Source of the DNA: an uncultured Bacteroides sp.
GTDB lineage: Bacteria; Bacteroidota; Bacteroidia; Bacteroidales; Bacteroidaceae
Length of the DNA: 43,415 nucleotides
Direction of reading: 5' to 3'
Assembly: GCA_947173895.1 (NCBI GenBank)
Contig: CAMWGU010000017.1
Span: 1 to 43,415, forward strand
Part shown: piece by piece, positions 25,396 to 34,440 of the stretch
Numbering within the stretch: the stretch's first letter is position 1
How the letters are laid out: the number at the start of each line of letters is the position of its first letter
The notes under the pieces: model-generated
Told to the model about the DNA's origin: nothing
Databases searched by the model: none
The model's input: only the letters and a program-made list of their open reading frames with translations
Program-made: the position numbers and the translations under genes

Positions 25396-27702
25396 TTAAT
25401 GAGCGTAAAGGTGTGTGAACGGAATTTCTTTGCCGTCACTGCCTGTCACTTTCAGTTTCAATTGGCCGCCGTTTTGGTCAAAGTAGCGCACCTCCATCGG
25501 GTGGTATCCTTTGGCTAGAGCTTTTTGGCCTACTATTTCTCTAGGTCCGTGAGGTCCATCGTTGTTTATCACTTGTTCGCCTTCGATGGTCAGTATACTG
25601 CCGTCGTCCGATAGCAGTGCAAATGTGTAGATGTCGTCTTGCGGAGCGTTGAAATACCCTTTGATGATCAATCCGATATTTCCTTTCACTTTTTTGGGTA
25701 TCATGACATCTTCCACCGAATAGCTGCCATTGATTGGCGCCTTCTCTATTTCGCCGCATTTGTTTCCTTTAAATTCGTGCCATGTGGCTTTCAGGCCCGG
25801 ATTGGAGGGAGCGGCAGTTACGGCAGGGGTATATTCGCTTTTGATGAAGCGTGTTTTCACCATGTCGCCTCTTTTTCCGCTGGGGCGGAAGGTGCAGAAG
25901 GTGAAATCTGTCGTTTCTGTTACTTGGATAGGAGCATCGTAGCGGGGCGATTGCAACGTCGGGGTGCTGCCGTCGGTGGTGTAATGAATCTCGGCAGTGG
26001 GATCCGGACAGGTGATGCTGACATTTCCTTCGCCGATAAAGGCGTTGACCGAGTTGAAGCCTTCCAGATCGGGGATGCGGTAGTTGACACCCATGATGTT
26101 GAGGCGTTCAAACTGTCCGGCAAAACGTTGCTTGAATGCATCCCAGTCTTTTTGTGACGGGTCGCTCCATCCCAGTTCGGCGATGGCCAGCAGACGTGGA
26201 ACGGCCATGTATTGCATGCGTGCGTTAGAAGGAATCCATTCGCACCAGATGTTTCCCTGTACGCCCATGATGAGTGCTTGTTGTTCGGGGGTCATTCCCT
26301 TGCCCGGTTCCAGATTATAGATGTTTGCCATCGAGTTCTTGTCTTCTGCATAATCCAGATAGAATTGTCCGTTCGGAGTGAAAACTACGGAATTTCCTTG
26401 TGCAGTGGCCTTGTCGGCAGCATCTTTTACCCAGCTTCGCCACCACATCACAGTGGCTGTTTTTGATAGTCCTCCTTCGATGATCTCATCCCAACCTATC
26501 ATTTCCTTTCCTTTCTCGTTGAAGAATTTTTCCATGTCATGAATGAACCATGATTGCAGTTCTTCTTCTGTTTTCAGGTTGTTGTCGCGCATGCGTTTTT
26601 GGCAGTCAGGACATTTTTTCCAGTTGGTTTTCTCCACTTCGTCGCCTCCTATGTGTACGTATTTGTAAGGAAACAGGTCTATCAGTTCCGCATAGACGTT
26701 TTTGCAGAATTCCAGTGCCGAATCTTTTCCGGGGCAGACGGGTGAAGAGAAGACACTTCCCCAGCCGGTTTCGTCAAAACAAGATACTCCCTGATAGTTG
26801 CTCACGGCTGCCAGCATGTGGCCCGGCATATCTATTTCGGGGACAATGTCTATGCCGCGTGTCGTAGCGTATGCAATAACTTCCTTGATGTCCTCTTGTG
26901 TGTAGTAGCCTCCGTACAGGGTGTCGCCTTCTACAACGCGTATCTTGTCTTCGGGTATGGCCATGTCCGGATTGTCATTGACTTTTGACTGGCGTATACA
27001 TTCGCGGTCGTGGGAATTGAATTTGCGCCATGCCCCTTTTTCTGTCAGCAACGGATATTTCTTGATTTCGATGCGCCATCCTTGGTCGTCTGTAAGATGC
27101 CAGTGGAATTTGTTCATTTTGTACAGTGCCATTACGTCCAGCAGTCCTTTCACTTCGTCTTTGGTGTAGAAATGGCGCGATGCATCCAGCATGATGCCTC
27201 TCCATTCAAAGCGGGGTGCGTCCTGAATGTTGACGGTTGGTATGGCCCAGTCAGTGCCTTTCACTTTTTCCTTGGATTCTATTTGCGGTGGGAAGAGTTG
27301 TCTGAGTGATTCGATACCTGCGATGACGCCTCCGTACGAATTGCCGGTGATGTTTACTCCGTCGGATGCAGCGGTCAGTGTGTAGGCTCCTTCTTTTCCT
27401 TCCACGTTGCCCAAGGAGAGGGTGATGGTTCCTTCACCTTCTTTCACCCGAATGGTATATCCGGTGGCCGGTGACAAAAGCTGGGCCAAATATTCGGCGG
27501 CAGGTGTCAATGTGTTGTCGGTAACACCGATGGTGGTGTTGCTTTTCAACACAAAGGCATTGCTTGTCTCCTCCAGTTGGTTGATGGCCGGAACAATGGA
27601 TACTTCTTTGGTTACAGGGGGCGTGTCGGTACATGCTCCCAGCATTAATACGCCCGCCAACATACAGGCGGTCATCAGTCTTTTTTTCGAATGTCTCATC
27701 AT
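25396..27702 (-). CDS. Beta-N-acetylhexosaminidase, GH20, lipoprotein
   Basis: The protein has 768 residues from the ATG at 27702; an alternative start lies one codon later. The N-terminus MRHSKKRLMTACMLAGVLML then GAC forms a lipobox, so it is an exported lipoprotein. Domains are a GH20b-type N-terminal domain (about 30-165), the GH20 barrel (about 175-515) with HIGGDEVEKTNW carrying catalytic Asp354-Glu355, a chitobiase-like C-terminal beta domain (about 530-610) and a PA14-like domain (about 640-768). It cleaves terminal beta-GlcNAc or GalNAc from glycans. The open frame extends 51 codons further upstream, past the promoter -7 box at 27732-27739, so that part is rejected. Confidence 0.92.
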   Translation of the reverse strand: MMRHSKKRLMTACMLAGVLMLGACTDTPPVTKEVSIVPAINQLEETSNAFVLKSNTTIGVTDNTLTPAAEYLAQLLSPATGYTIRVKEGEGTITLSLGNVEGKEGAYTLTAASDGVNITGNSYGGVIAGIESLRQLFPPQIESKEKVKGTDWAIPTVNIQDAPRFEWRGIMLDASRHFYTKDEVKGLLDVMALYKMNKFHWHLTDDQGWRIEIKKYPLLTEKGAWRKFNSHDRECIRQSKVNDNPDMAIPEDKIRVVEGDTLYGGYYTQEDIKEVIAYATTRGIDIVPEIDMPGHMLAAVSNYQGVSCFDETGWGSVFSSPVCPGKDSALEFCKNVYAELIDLFPYKYVHIGGDEVEKTNWKKCPDCQKRMRDNNLKTEEELQSWFIHDMEKFFNEKGKEMIGWDEIIEGGLSKTATVMWWRSWVKDAADKATAQGNSVVFTPNGQFYLDYAEDKNSMANIYNLEPGKGMTPEQQALIMGVQGNIWCEWIPSNARMQYMAVPRLLAIAELGWSDPSQKDWDAFKQRFAGQFERLNIMGVNYRIPDLEGFNSVNAFIGEGNVSITCPDPTAEIHYTTDGSTPTLQSPRYDAPIQVTETTDFTFCTFRPSGKRGDMVKTRFIKSEYTPAVTAAPSNPGLKATWHEFKGNKCGEIEKAPINGSYSVEDVMIPKKVKGNIGLIIKGYFNAPQDDIYTFALLSDDGSILTIEGEQVINNDGPHGPREIVGQKALAKGYHPMEVRYFDQNGGQLKLKVTGSDGKEIPFTHLYAH

Positions 27703-27731
27703 AAGCGATAATAGAGTTAGGATTAGTTTCA

Positions 27732-27763
27732 CAAAGATATGATAAAAAAGTGAGATATGGAAA
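27732..27763 (-). promoter_or_regulatory. Promoter of the GH20 gene
   Basis: On the minus strand TATCTTTG (27739-27732) is preceded by TTTC (27763-27760) with a 20-nt spacer, close to the consensus. The start codon is about 30 nt downstream. Confidence 0.6.
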
Positions 27764-27977
27764 AACCTGCCCAAAGATTTAAAGCGGCCGATGGAAAGAG
27801 AGTTTTGTTTTTTCCGGCAGGGCTGTATGTGGATGGCATGTCTGAAATGGGTCATTGTCTTGCTTCTTTTAACGGGTTAAACAATTGTTTTCGGAATTTT
27901 CGGCTGAACGTTGCGGTTACCGTGTTTTCCGTTGGTCAGGGAGGGGTGTGGGGGGAAAGCTTGCTTTTAACGGGTCG

Positions 27978-28075
27978 GCCCTGTTCGCTGCACAAGCCGG
28001 CCCTGTTCGCTGTACAAGCTATCCTTGTTCGCTGTACAAGCTATCCTTGTTCGCTGCACAAGCTGGCCTTGTACG
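27978..28075. repeat. 22-bp tandem repeat array, four units plus part of a fifth
   Basis: Units start at 27978, 28000, 28022 and 28044, with a decayed fifth from 28066. Each contains the dyad CTTGTTCGCTGTACAAG or a close variant, followed by a spacer of about 5 nt. The period equals that of the array at 15322, although the sequence differs. The middle two copies are nearly identical. Confidence 0.85.
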
Positions 28076-28144
28076 TCGGATGGGACTGTTTCCTCCGCCT
28101 TATCTCCATTGACGATGCAAAGCTAATACATTCCAAAATCGCAT

Positions 28145-28174
28145 TGTCACTCTTTGTCACTTTATGTCACTTTA
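28145..28174. repeat. Three 10-bp direct repeats
   Basis: TGTCACTCTT, TGTCACTTTA and TGTCACTTTA follow one another without gaps. The spacing of one helical turn would suit side-by-side protein binding. No adjacent gene start uses it. Confidence 0.6.
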
Positions 28175-28314
28175 GCGGCGAAAAATGGAGAGTGTACTAT
28201 TTTTGCCCCTTTTCGGAGGCCGATCACTCATGTCAGATAGTTATCGGGGCATGATGGCTGCGTTTTTGGGGTAGTGGAGGATGTATGTTTTTGTAAGTAG
28301 TTGATAGTCAATAT

Positions 28315-28454
28315 GTGTGGAGGATGTGGAAGAGCGTTTTATAACTTTTGGTATATTACGTATAAATGTGTTCACCTTTAAAGGTATATACTATTTTTCT
28401 CTTACACGTATAAAGTTATAAATCCTTTCTCCATATCTTCCATATCCTCCATAC
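28315..28454. repeat. 140-bp imperfect palindromic element (MITE-like)
   Basis: Terminal arms 28315-28333 and 28436-28454 pair in 17 of 19 positions, both mismatches being wobble-compatible. Inner arms TTATAACTTT (28339-28348) and AAAGTTATAA (28412-28421) pair perfectly, and the centre is the 12-bp palindrome ACCTTTAAAGGT (28374-28385). It has no coding capacity. I could not see a clear target-site duplication, so a mobile origin is a suggestion only. Confidence 0.55.
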
Positions 28455-28617
28455 GGTAGTTTCAGCTGTGGGATGGGATACTGTATGTGCCGGAATTGAA
28501 CTTAATAAGGATTTTTTATTGTAGCGCGTGGTGGGTGAATCGGAGAAATGTGTAAGTTTTCGATATGTGATTTTATGGTGATGAATATTTATATTGTAAT
28601 CTTTTCTTTGAAATTGA

Positions 28618-28658
28618 AGAGCCGTATCAATGTACTTTGCGAATACTGATACGGCTCT
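28618..28658 (-). terminator. Terminator of the EEP hydrolase gene
   Basis: A perfect 12-bp stem pairs AGAGCCGTATCA (28618-28629) with TGATACGGCTCT (28647-28658) around a 17-nt loop, about 40 nt past the stop codon. The minus-strand sequence after the stem is T-rich but has no uninterrupted T-run. Confidence 0.6.
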
Positions 28659-28699
28659 CTATCGGATGTTTATTTTCACATTTCGTTGTTCCTGAAGGA

Positions 28700-29734
28700 T
28701 TATCGGGCTACGGGACAGGTGAAGGTGACTAACACACCTTTATGGTCGGTGGGCCATACATCCATCGGTTCGATAAATTTGTCCTTGGAGGTTTCCTGTA
28801 TGCGTTGCGAACGGACAATGGATCCTTTCGGCCCGAAAATGGCAGCATCTTTCACTTTCAGTCCCTTTTCGGGATAATACCAGATGTAGTCAATTCGGTC
28901 GCGTTCGTCGGCTTTCGGTGCCCAGGTGATCTTTTCGGCCGGTTTGGCCGGATTATCCGAAGGATATGTGAATCCGGGATAGTTTAATACATCGGGGAAG
29001 CGCTCACGATAAGCGTCTTTGAATCCGGCTTCGTCCAGTAATACGGGAACAGTCCAGGGAACGACAAATCCGTGATGGTCGTACAAATCTTTGGTTTCTT
29101 CGGTCCAGTCCTGATGGGAAGGTTCGTTGAAGTCGCCTCCCAAAATGATGGTGTAGCCTGCGGCACGGTCTTTTTCGGCCTGTTCAATGAATAGCTTGAT
29201 GGCATCGTCGCGTTGTGAAGCTACATTTCTTTCCAACACTTCTTCTACGCTGGTGGGAATCGGAATTTCCTGCCAACTGGAACCGTCGTAGCCTCTCACG
29301 TTATAGTATGCATCGTCCAGGTAATCGAGGTGGGCGGTGTAGACAGCCATTTTCCGGCCATCCATATCGGCGGTAAGCCGGTAGATGCTGCCGTGGTCAT
29401 TGTTTTCGGGAAAAACGGTCAGCGAGTCGGTGATGGGGTATCGGCTCAGCAGCCCTGTGTCGTAACTGTAAAAAGAGTAATAGGTTTCCCCTTTTTCCTG
29501 TAACGACTGTACCAGGCGGGCGGTAAAATTAGTGTTTCCGTAATTGCGTACTTCGCTTAATGTGACAAAGTCGGGACGAAGGCGTACTATCTCATTCACA
29601 ATGGCATCATAGCCTCCGGGAATCATTGTTCCTTCCTGCCAGATGTTCCATTGCAGAACAGTGAATTCTTTTTCTTGTTGTGAACATGCCAGCAGGCCGG
29701 GTAATAATAAAAGGAATAGAATCAGTTTTTTCAT
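28700..29734 (-). CDS. Endonuclease/exonuclease/phosphatase-family lipoprotein
   Basis: The 344-residue protein starts with a lipoprotein signal (LLPGLLAC, Cys17). The EEP catalytic pattern is complete: LQWNIWQEG, LSEVRN (metal-binding Glu), LGGDFNEPSHQDW, DRIDYIWYYPEKG and WPTDHKGV (catalytic Asp-His). Substrates of this fold range from nucleic acids to phospholipids and inositol phosphates. Being exported and lipid-anchored makes a phosphodiester other than genomic DNA likely, but the substrate is unknown. It starts 25 nt after uvrA on the same strand and is probably co-transcribed with it. Confidence 0.82.
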   Translation of the reverse strand: MKKLILFLLLLPGLLACSQQEKEFTVLQWNIWQEGTMIPGGYDAIVNEIVRLRPDFVTLSEVRNYGNTNFTARLVQSLQEKGETYYSFYSYDTGLLSRYPITDSLTVFPENNDHGSIYRLTADMDGRKMAVYTAHLDYLDDAYYNVRGYDGSSWQEIPIPTSVEEVLERNVASQRDDAIKLFIEQAEKDRAAGYTIILGGDFNEPSHQDWTEETKDLYDHHGFVVPWTVPVLLDEAGFKDAYRERFPDVLNYPGFTYPSDNPAKPAEKITWAPKADERDRIDYIWYYPEKGLKVKDAAIFGPKGSIVRSQRIQETSKDKFIEPMDVWPTDHKGVLVTFTCPVAR

Positions 29735-29759
29735 TGATATTTTGAATTTTATAAAGTTG

Positions 29760-32573
29760 TTAATTCTGATGTGTCAGAGGGGCATCCATGGCCAGCTTTT
29801 CTTTCAGGAACTGTCCCGTATAGGATGCTGCGCATGCGGCAACCTCTTCGGGGGAACCTGCAATTATCAGATTTCCTCCCATGTTGCCACCTTCGGGTCC
29901 CAGATCGATCACATGGTCGGCACATTTTATCACATCCATGTTGTGTTCGATGATGATGATGGTATGTCCGCGACTGATCAAGGCGTCGAATGCTTCCAGC
30001 AGTTTCTTGATGTCATGAAAATGCAGTCCGGTAGTAGGTTCGTCGAATACAAAAATGGTGGGTTGTGTTTTTTCTATGCTCAGGAAGTAAGCCAGCTTGA
30101 CGCGTTGATTTTCGCCTCCGGAAAGGGTGGAAGAGGCTTGCCCCAGTTTGATATATCCCAATCCCACTTCTTGCAAACAGGTCAGTTTCTTTACAATTTT
30201 CTTCTGGTTGTGTTCGGTGAAAAAAACTATAGCTTGGTCCACCGTCATATCTAAAATGTCATAAATGTTCTTGTCTTGGAACTTTATTTCCAGTGTGTCA
30301 TTCTTGAAACGCTTTCCATGACAAGATTCACATTCCAGTATCAAGTCGGCCATGAATTGCATTTCTACAGTTACCGTGCCGTCGCCTTTGCATTCTTCGC
30401 AACGTCCGCCTTCGGTATTGAACGAGAAATGGCCGGCCGTGTAACCCAATTGTTTGGCCAGAGGTTGCTCGGCAAAGAGTTTTCGTATTTCGTCGTATGC
30501 TTTGATATAGGTCACCGGATTGCTTCGCGAAGATTTTCCTATGGGGTTTTGGTCGACGAACTCAATGTCTTTCACCAGTTCCAGGTCTCCTTCCAGCGAG
30601 AGAAACTCTCCGGGCCGTTCGGTAGCTTCGCTGTATTCGCGTTTCAGTGCCTTGTAGAACACATCACGTATCAGAGTACTTTTTCCCGATCCGCTGACTC
30701 CGGTGACTACTGTCATAACATTCAGTGGAAACCGCACATCGATGCCTTTCAGGTTATTTTCGCGCGCACCTTTTATTTCTATATAGTTGTTCCACGGGCG
30801 GCGACACCGGGGCACATCGATGTTTTCTTCTCCCAGCAGGTAGTGTATGGTGTGGCTGTTGCTGTTTTTTTGAAGATCGTTCATGTCGCCTTGGTATACG
30901 ATTTGCCCTCCCAGGCGTCCGGCTTGGGGTCCGATGTCGATGATATAGTCGGCAGCGCGTATGATTTCCTCGTCGTGTTCCACTACTACGACCGTGTTTC
31001 CCAGTTCTTGCAATTGGCGGAGCACTTTGATCAATCTGTCGGTGTCGCGACTATGCAGCCCTATGCTGGGTTCGTCTAGAATGTAAAGAGAACCTACTAA
31101 GCTGCTTCCCAGCGAGGTGGCCAGATTAATTCGCTGGCTTTCGCCTCCGGAGAGTGAATTGCTAAGTCGGTTCAGGGTGAGGTATCCCAATCCTACGTCC
31201 ATCAGAAAGTTTATCCGGTTGGTAATTTCCGTCAAGATTCGTCGGGCAATGGCAGTATCGTGTGCATCCAGTTGCAGGGTATGGAAGAACTCTTTTAAGT
31301 CATGAATAGGCAGGTCTACCAGTTCGGATATGGATTTTCCGCCTACTTTTACATAGCCGGCTTCTTTCTTCAGTCGTGTTCCGTGGCATACGGGGCAAAC
31401 GGTTTTTCCCCGATAGCGCGCCAGCATCACGCGATATTGTATCTTGTATTGATTTTCCTCTAGCATGCGGAAGAAAGAGTCGATGCAGGCTTTGTTTCTG
31501 GGTCCGTGCCACAGGTAATCTTTCTGTTCTTGCGTCAGTTCATAGTAAGGGGTGAAGATGGGGAAGTCGTGTGCGGTAGCTTCGTGTATGAATGCTTGCA
31601 GCCATTCGCCCATCTTTTCGCCGCGCCAGCAGAGGACGGCTCCGTCGTATACGCTCAAGGCCCGGTTGGGGATAACCAGATGTTCGTCTATGCCGACCAC
31701 TTTGCCGAATCCCTCGCATTCGGGGCAGGCTCCGAGTGGGGAATTGAATGAGAACATCTGGTCGTTTGGTTCTTCAAACTTGATGCCATCTGCTTCGAAT
31801 TTGGTGCTGAACGAGAATAATTGTGTGCTTCCGTCGGCGGAATAGAAGCGGAGGAGGCAGGCACCGTCTCCTTCGTACATGGCTGTCTCGGCCGAATCGG
31901 TAAGGCGGCTGATGCTGTCCTTGTTGTCATCGGCCGTCATGCGGTCTACCAGCAGATAGATGTTTTGCTTTTTATCCGTGGTGGGCGTTTCTTTCAGGAA
32001 ATCCTCTATACGGACTATCTCACGGTTCACTTCTATGCGGCTGAAGCCCTGTTTGAAGTCCATTTCCAATTGTTGGGTTTGTGTGCGTCCTTCGCGGGGC
32101 ATGATGGGGGCTAGGACCGTATATTTGGTGCCTTTAGGAAAAGAAAGCATGCAGGCTATAATGTCCTCGATGCTGTGTTTCTTCACCAGTTGACCACTGA
32201 CGGGGGAATAGGTTTTCCCTACGCGGGCATAAAGCAGTCGCAAGTATTCGTATATTTCGGTGGAGGTTCCTACTGTGGAACGTGGATTGCGGCTGTTCAC
32301 TTTTTGTTCGATGGCGATGGCAGGAGGGATTCCTTTGATGAAGTCACACTCCGGTTTGCCCATACGGCCCAGAAACTGGCGGGCGTATGAGGACAAACTT
32401 TCCACATAGCGCCGCTGGCCTTCGGCATATAATGTATCGAAGGCTAATGAAGATTTTCCGGAGCCGGAGAGTCCTGTAATGACAACCAATTTGTTTCGTG
32501 GTATGTTGACATCGATGTTTTTCAGGTTATTTACCTTTGCTCCTTTTATGGATATGTAGTTGTTTTCCGACAT
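29760..32573 (-). CDS. uvrA: UvrABC system protein A
   Basis: This is a 937-residue ATPase that finds bulky DNA lesions for nucleotide excision repair. It has two ABC modules, the first Walker A being [16 protein letters not shown] (about 33-48) and the second [16 protein letters not shown] (about 628). Zinc-binding cysteines lie in [10 protein letters not shown] and in [16 protein letters not shown] followed by CESCHGK. ABC signatures [12 protein letters not shown] and [12 protein letters not shown] are present. The length is normal and I see no break. Its promoter overlaps that of the divergent GHL10 gene. Confidence 0.97.
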   Translation of the reverse strand: MSENNYISIKGAKVNNLKNIDVNIPRNKLVVITGLSGSGKSSLAFDTLYAEGQRRYVESLSSYARQFLGRMGKPECDFIKGIPPAIAIEQKVNSRNPRSTVGTSTEIYEYLRLLYARVGKTYSPVSGQLVKKHSIEDIIACMLSFPKGTKYTVLAPIMPREGRTQTQQLEMDFKQGFSRIEVNREIVRIEDFLKETPTTDKKQNIYLLVDRMTADDNKDSISRLTDSAETAMYEGDGACLLRFYSADGSTQLFSFSTKFEADGIKFEEPNDQMFSFNSPLGACPECEGFGKVVGIDEHLVIPNRALSVYDGAVLCWRGEKMGEWLQAFIHEATAHDFPIFTPYYELTQEQKDYLWHGPRNKACIDSFFRMLEENQYKIQYRVMLARYRGKTVCPVCHGTRLKKEAGYVKVGGKSISELVDLPIHDLKEFFHTLQLDAHDTAIARRILTEITNRINFLMDVGLGYLTLNRLSNSLSGGESQRINLATSLGSSLVGSLYILDEPSIGLHSRDTDRLIKVLRQLQELGNTVVVVEHDEEIIRAADYIIDIGPQAGRLGGQIVYQGDMNDLQKNSNSHTIHYLLGEENIDVPRCRRPWNNYIEIKGARENNLKGIDVRFPLNVMTVVTGVSGSGKSTLIRDVFYKALKREYSEATERPGEFLSLEGDLELVKDIEFVDQNPIGKSSRSNPVTYIKAYDEIRKLFAEQPLAKQLGYTAGHFSFNTEGGRCEECKGDGTVTVEMQFMADLILECESCHGKRFKNDTLEIKFQDKNIYDILDMTVDQAIVFFTEHNQKKIVKKLTCLQEVGLGYIKLGQASSTLSGGENQRVKLAYFLSIEKTQPTIFVFDEPTTGLHFHDIKKLLEAFDALISRGHTIIIIEHNMDVIKCADHVIDLGPEGGNMGGNLIIAGSPEEVAACAASYTGQFLKEKLAMDAPLTHQN

Positions 32574-32598
32574 TCTTTATTGAATTTAGTTGAATATG

Positions 32599-32628
32599 CA
32601 AAGATAACTATAAGTTTTCTTATCTTTG
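32599..32628. promoter_or_regulatory. Back-to-back divergent -7 boxes of uvrA and the GHL10 gene
   Basis: TATCTTTG occurs on the minus strand (32606-32599) for uvrA and on the plus strand (32621-32628) for the gene at 32657. The boxes are 14 bp apart and lie in a perfect 11-bp inverted repeat TGCAAAGATAA / TTATCTTTGCA. Each -33 region falls on the other promoter's -7 region, so polymerase should occupy only one at a time. Confidence 0.75.
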
Positions 32629-32656
32629 CAAGCGTATTAAATAAGAATAACAAAAA

Positions 32657-34156
32657 ATGAGATCAAAAACGATTCTTCTTTCATTGATCGTGTGGCTTGT
32701 TGCCTCTGTGGCCGGCGCCCGGACGCGCCATCCCAAGCGGGAGTTCCGCGGTGCATGGATTCAGTGTGTGAATGGACAGTTTCAAGGAATGCCGACAGAG
32801 AAAATGCAGCAGCTATTTGTCGATCAGTTGAACAGTCTGCAAGGAGCAGGCATCAATGCAATTATTTTCCAAATACGTGCGGAAGCCGATGCCTTGTACA
32901 AGTCTTCATACGAGCCGTGGAGCCGTTTCCTTACGGGGGTGCAGGGAAAAGCGCCGTCGCCTTATTGGGATCCGATGCAGTTCATGATTGACGAGTGTCA
33001 CAAGCGGGGAATGGAGTTTCATGCATGGATCAATCCTTACCGCGCCAAGACGAAAGGCACTGCCGCCTTGTCGTCCTCTCATCCCTACAACAAGCATCCG
33101 GAGCGTTTCGTGACGTATGCGGGGCAGCTTTATTTCGATCCTGCTTTACCCGAGAACCGCAAATATATCTGCAAGATTGTGCGCGACATTGTCACCCGTT
33201 ACGATGTGGACGCCATCCACATGGACGATTATTTCTATCCCTATCCCAATCCCGGAGAGGATTTTCCGGACAATGCCAGTTTTGCGCAATACGGACGTGG
33301 CTACAGCAACAGGGCCGACTGGCGCCGTGACAATGTGAACGTGCTGATAAAGGAAATCCACGAGACGGTGCGTGCCTGCAAGCCTTGGGTGAAGTTCGGC
33401 ATTTCTCCGTTCGGTATATATAGAAATAAGAAAAGTGATCCCGACGGAAGCGATACACGTGGCCTTCAGAATTACGATGACCTGTATGCCGATGTGCTGA
33501 TGTGGGTAAACAAAGGGTGGGTGGATTATAACATTCCCCAGATTTATTGGGAAATAGGCCATCCTGCCGCCGATTATGACAAGTTGGCTCGTTGGTGGGC
33601 CAAGCATGCCTCGGCGCGTCCGTTGTTTATCGGCCAGGATGTGATGCGCACGGTAAACAAGCCTGATGTGCACAATCCGTTGCAACACCAGCTGCCTGCC
33701 AAGATGAAGCTGCAACGTTCGCTTCCTGCCGTGCAGGGCAGTTGCCAGTGGTATGCGGCTGCCGTGGTAGATAATGCCGGCAATTACCGCACGATGCTGG
33801 AAAAGGAGTACCACCGTTATCCGGCCCTGATACCCGAATCTCCTTTTATGGACGACAAAGCTCCGGGTAAGGTGAAGAAACTGAAAATGGTATGGACCGG
33901 CGATGGACCTGTGCTTTTCTGGACGGCTCCGAAGGCAAAGGACGAGATGGACAAGGCAGTGCAATATGTGGTGTATCGTTTCGACAAGAACGAGAAAACC
34001 AACTTGGAAGATGCTTCCCGCATTGTCACCATCACGCGCGACACGTTCTATCCGTTGCCCTATCGGGACGGAAAGACGCAATGCCGCTATGTGGTGACCG
34101 CTTTGGATCGCTTGCACAATGAGTCGAAAGGGGCAGGGAAGAAGGTGAAACTCTAG
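32657..34156 (+). CDS. GHL10-type (DUF187) glycoside hydrolase-like secreted protein
   Basis: The 499-residue protein has a signal peptide (1-21, SVAGA). The barrel begins REFRGAWIQCVNGQFQGMP and includes GINAIIFQIRAEADALYKSS, ECHKRGMEFHAWINPYR, RYDVDAIHMDDYFYPYPNPG and WVKFGISPFGIYRN. This is the same family as the protein at 21395, with a different C-terminal region (a fibronectin-like domain at about 400-495) and no T9SS-like tail. The family is suspected to act on cell-wall or glycan substrates. It is divergent from uvrA and monocistronic by appearance. Confidence 0.85.
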   Translation: MRSKTILLSLIVWLVASVAGARTRHPKREFRGAWIQCVNGQFQGMPTEKMQQLFVDQLNSLQGAGINAIIFQIRAEADALYKSSYEPWSRFLTGVQGKAPSPYWDPMQFMIDECHKRGMEFHAWINPYRAKTKGTAALSSSHPYNKHPERFVTYAGQLYFDPALPENRKYICKIVRDIVTRYDVDAIHMDDYFYPYPNPGEDFPDNASFAQYGRGYSNRADWRRDNVNVLIKEIHETVRACKPWVKFGISPFGIYRNKKSDPDGSDTRGLQNYDDLYADVLMWVNKGWVDYNIPQIYWEIGHPAADYDKLARWWAKHASARPLFIGQDVMRTVNKPDVHNPLQHQLPAKMKLQRSLPAVQGSCQWYAAAVVDNAGNYRTMLEKEYHRYPALIPESPFMDDKAPGKVKKLKMVWTGDGPVLFWTAPKAKDEMDKAVQYVVYRFDKNEKTNLEDASRIVTITRDTFYPLPYRDGKTQCRYVVTALDRLHNESKGAGKKVKL

Positions 34157-34287
34157 CCGGCTGTCCCTTCATCATAGTGTATCAGCTTTGTCATTTGTTT
34201 CTTCCTTCTTTCTTTCATTCATAGATGAAAGCAACAGCCTGTGTGCTCTTGATGGCAGATGTGAAAGGACGCTGGAAGGGCAGCTGA

Positions 34288-34311
34288 AAGGGGAATGTGT
34301 ATCGGGTGGTG
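34288..34311. repeat. 24-nt copy of the gene end at 88-111
   Basis: AAGGGGAATGTGTATCGGGT followed by GGTG is identical to the last coding bases of the cut gene at the window start. Here a TGA immediately precedes the matching frame, so it is not coding. It lies in the 284-bp gap between the GHL10 gene and the AAA-ATPase pseudogene. Confidence 0.75.
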
Positions 34312-34399
34312 GAGAATTAAAATGAAATGATAGAGTTTTTGTGATAGGAAATGTCTCATATTTACAGGAAATAAAGTCACTTTATTGAAAAGAAATGTC

Positions 34400-34407
34400 T
34401 ACTTTTG
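34400..34407 (+). promoter_or_regulatory. -7 box upstream of the AAA-ATPase pseudogene
   Basis: TACTTTTG matches TAnnTTTG and lies 33 nt before the ATG at 34441. No convincing -33 box is present. Confidence 0.4.
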
Positions 34408-34440
34408 TTCTTGATATTCACACTTGAAAGGTATAAGAAG

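Larger units (their letters stand above)
27703..28699. other. Repeat-rich intergenic region, 997 bp
   Basis: No gene is supported. The region holds the GH20 promoter (27732-27763), a 22-bp tandem array (27978-28075), three 10-bp direct repeats (28145-28174), a 140-bp palindromic element (28315-28454) and the terminator of the hydrolase gene (28618-28658). Frames that run through the array (for example 27757-28254) change reading with each 22-bp unit and show no protein character. Confidence 0.6.

Noticed and set aside
27703..27855. N-terminal extension of the GH20 frame
   Set aside because: It runs through the promoter -7 box at 27732-27739; the ATG at 27702 starts a lipoprotein signal.
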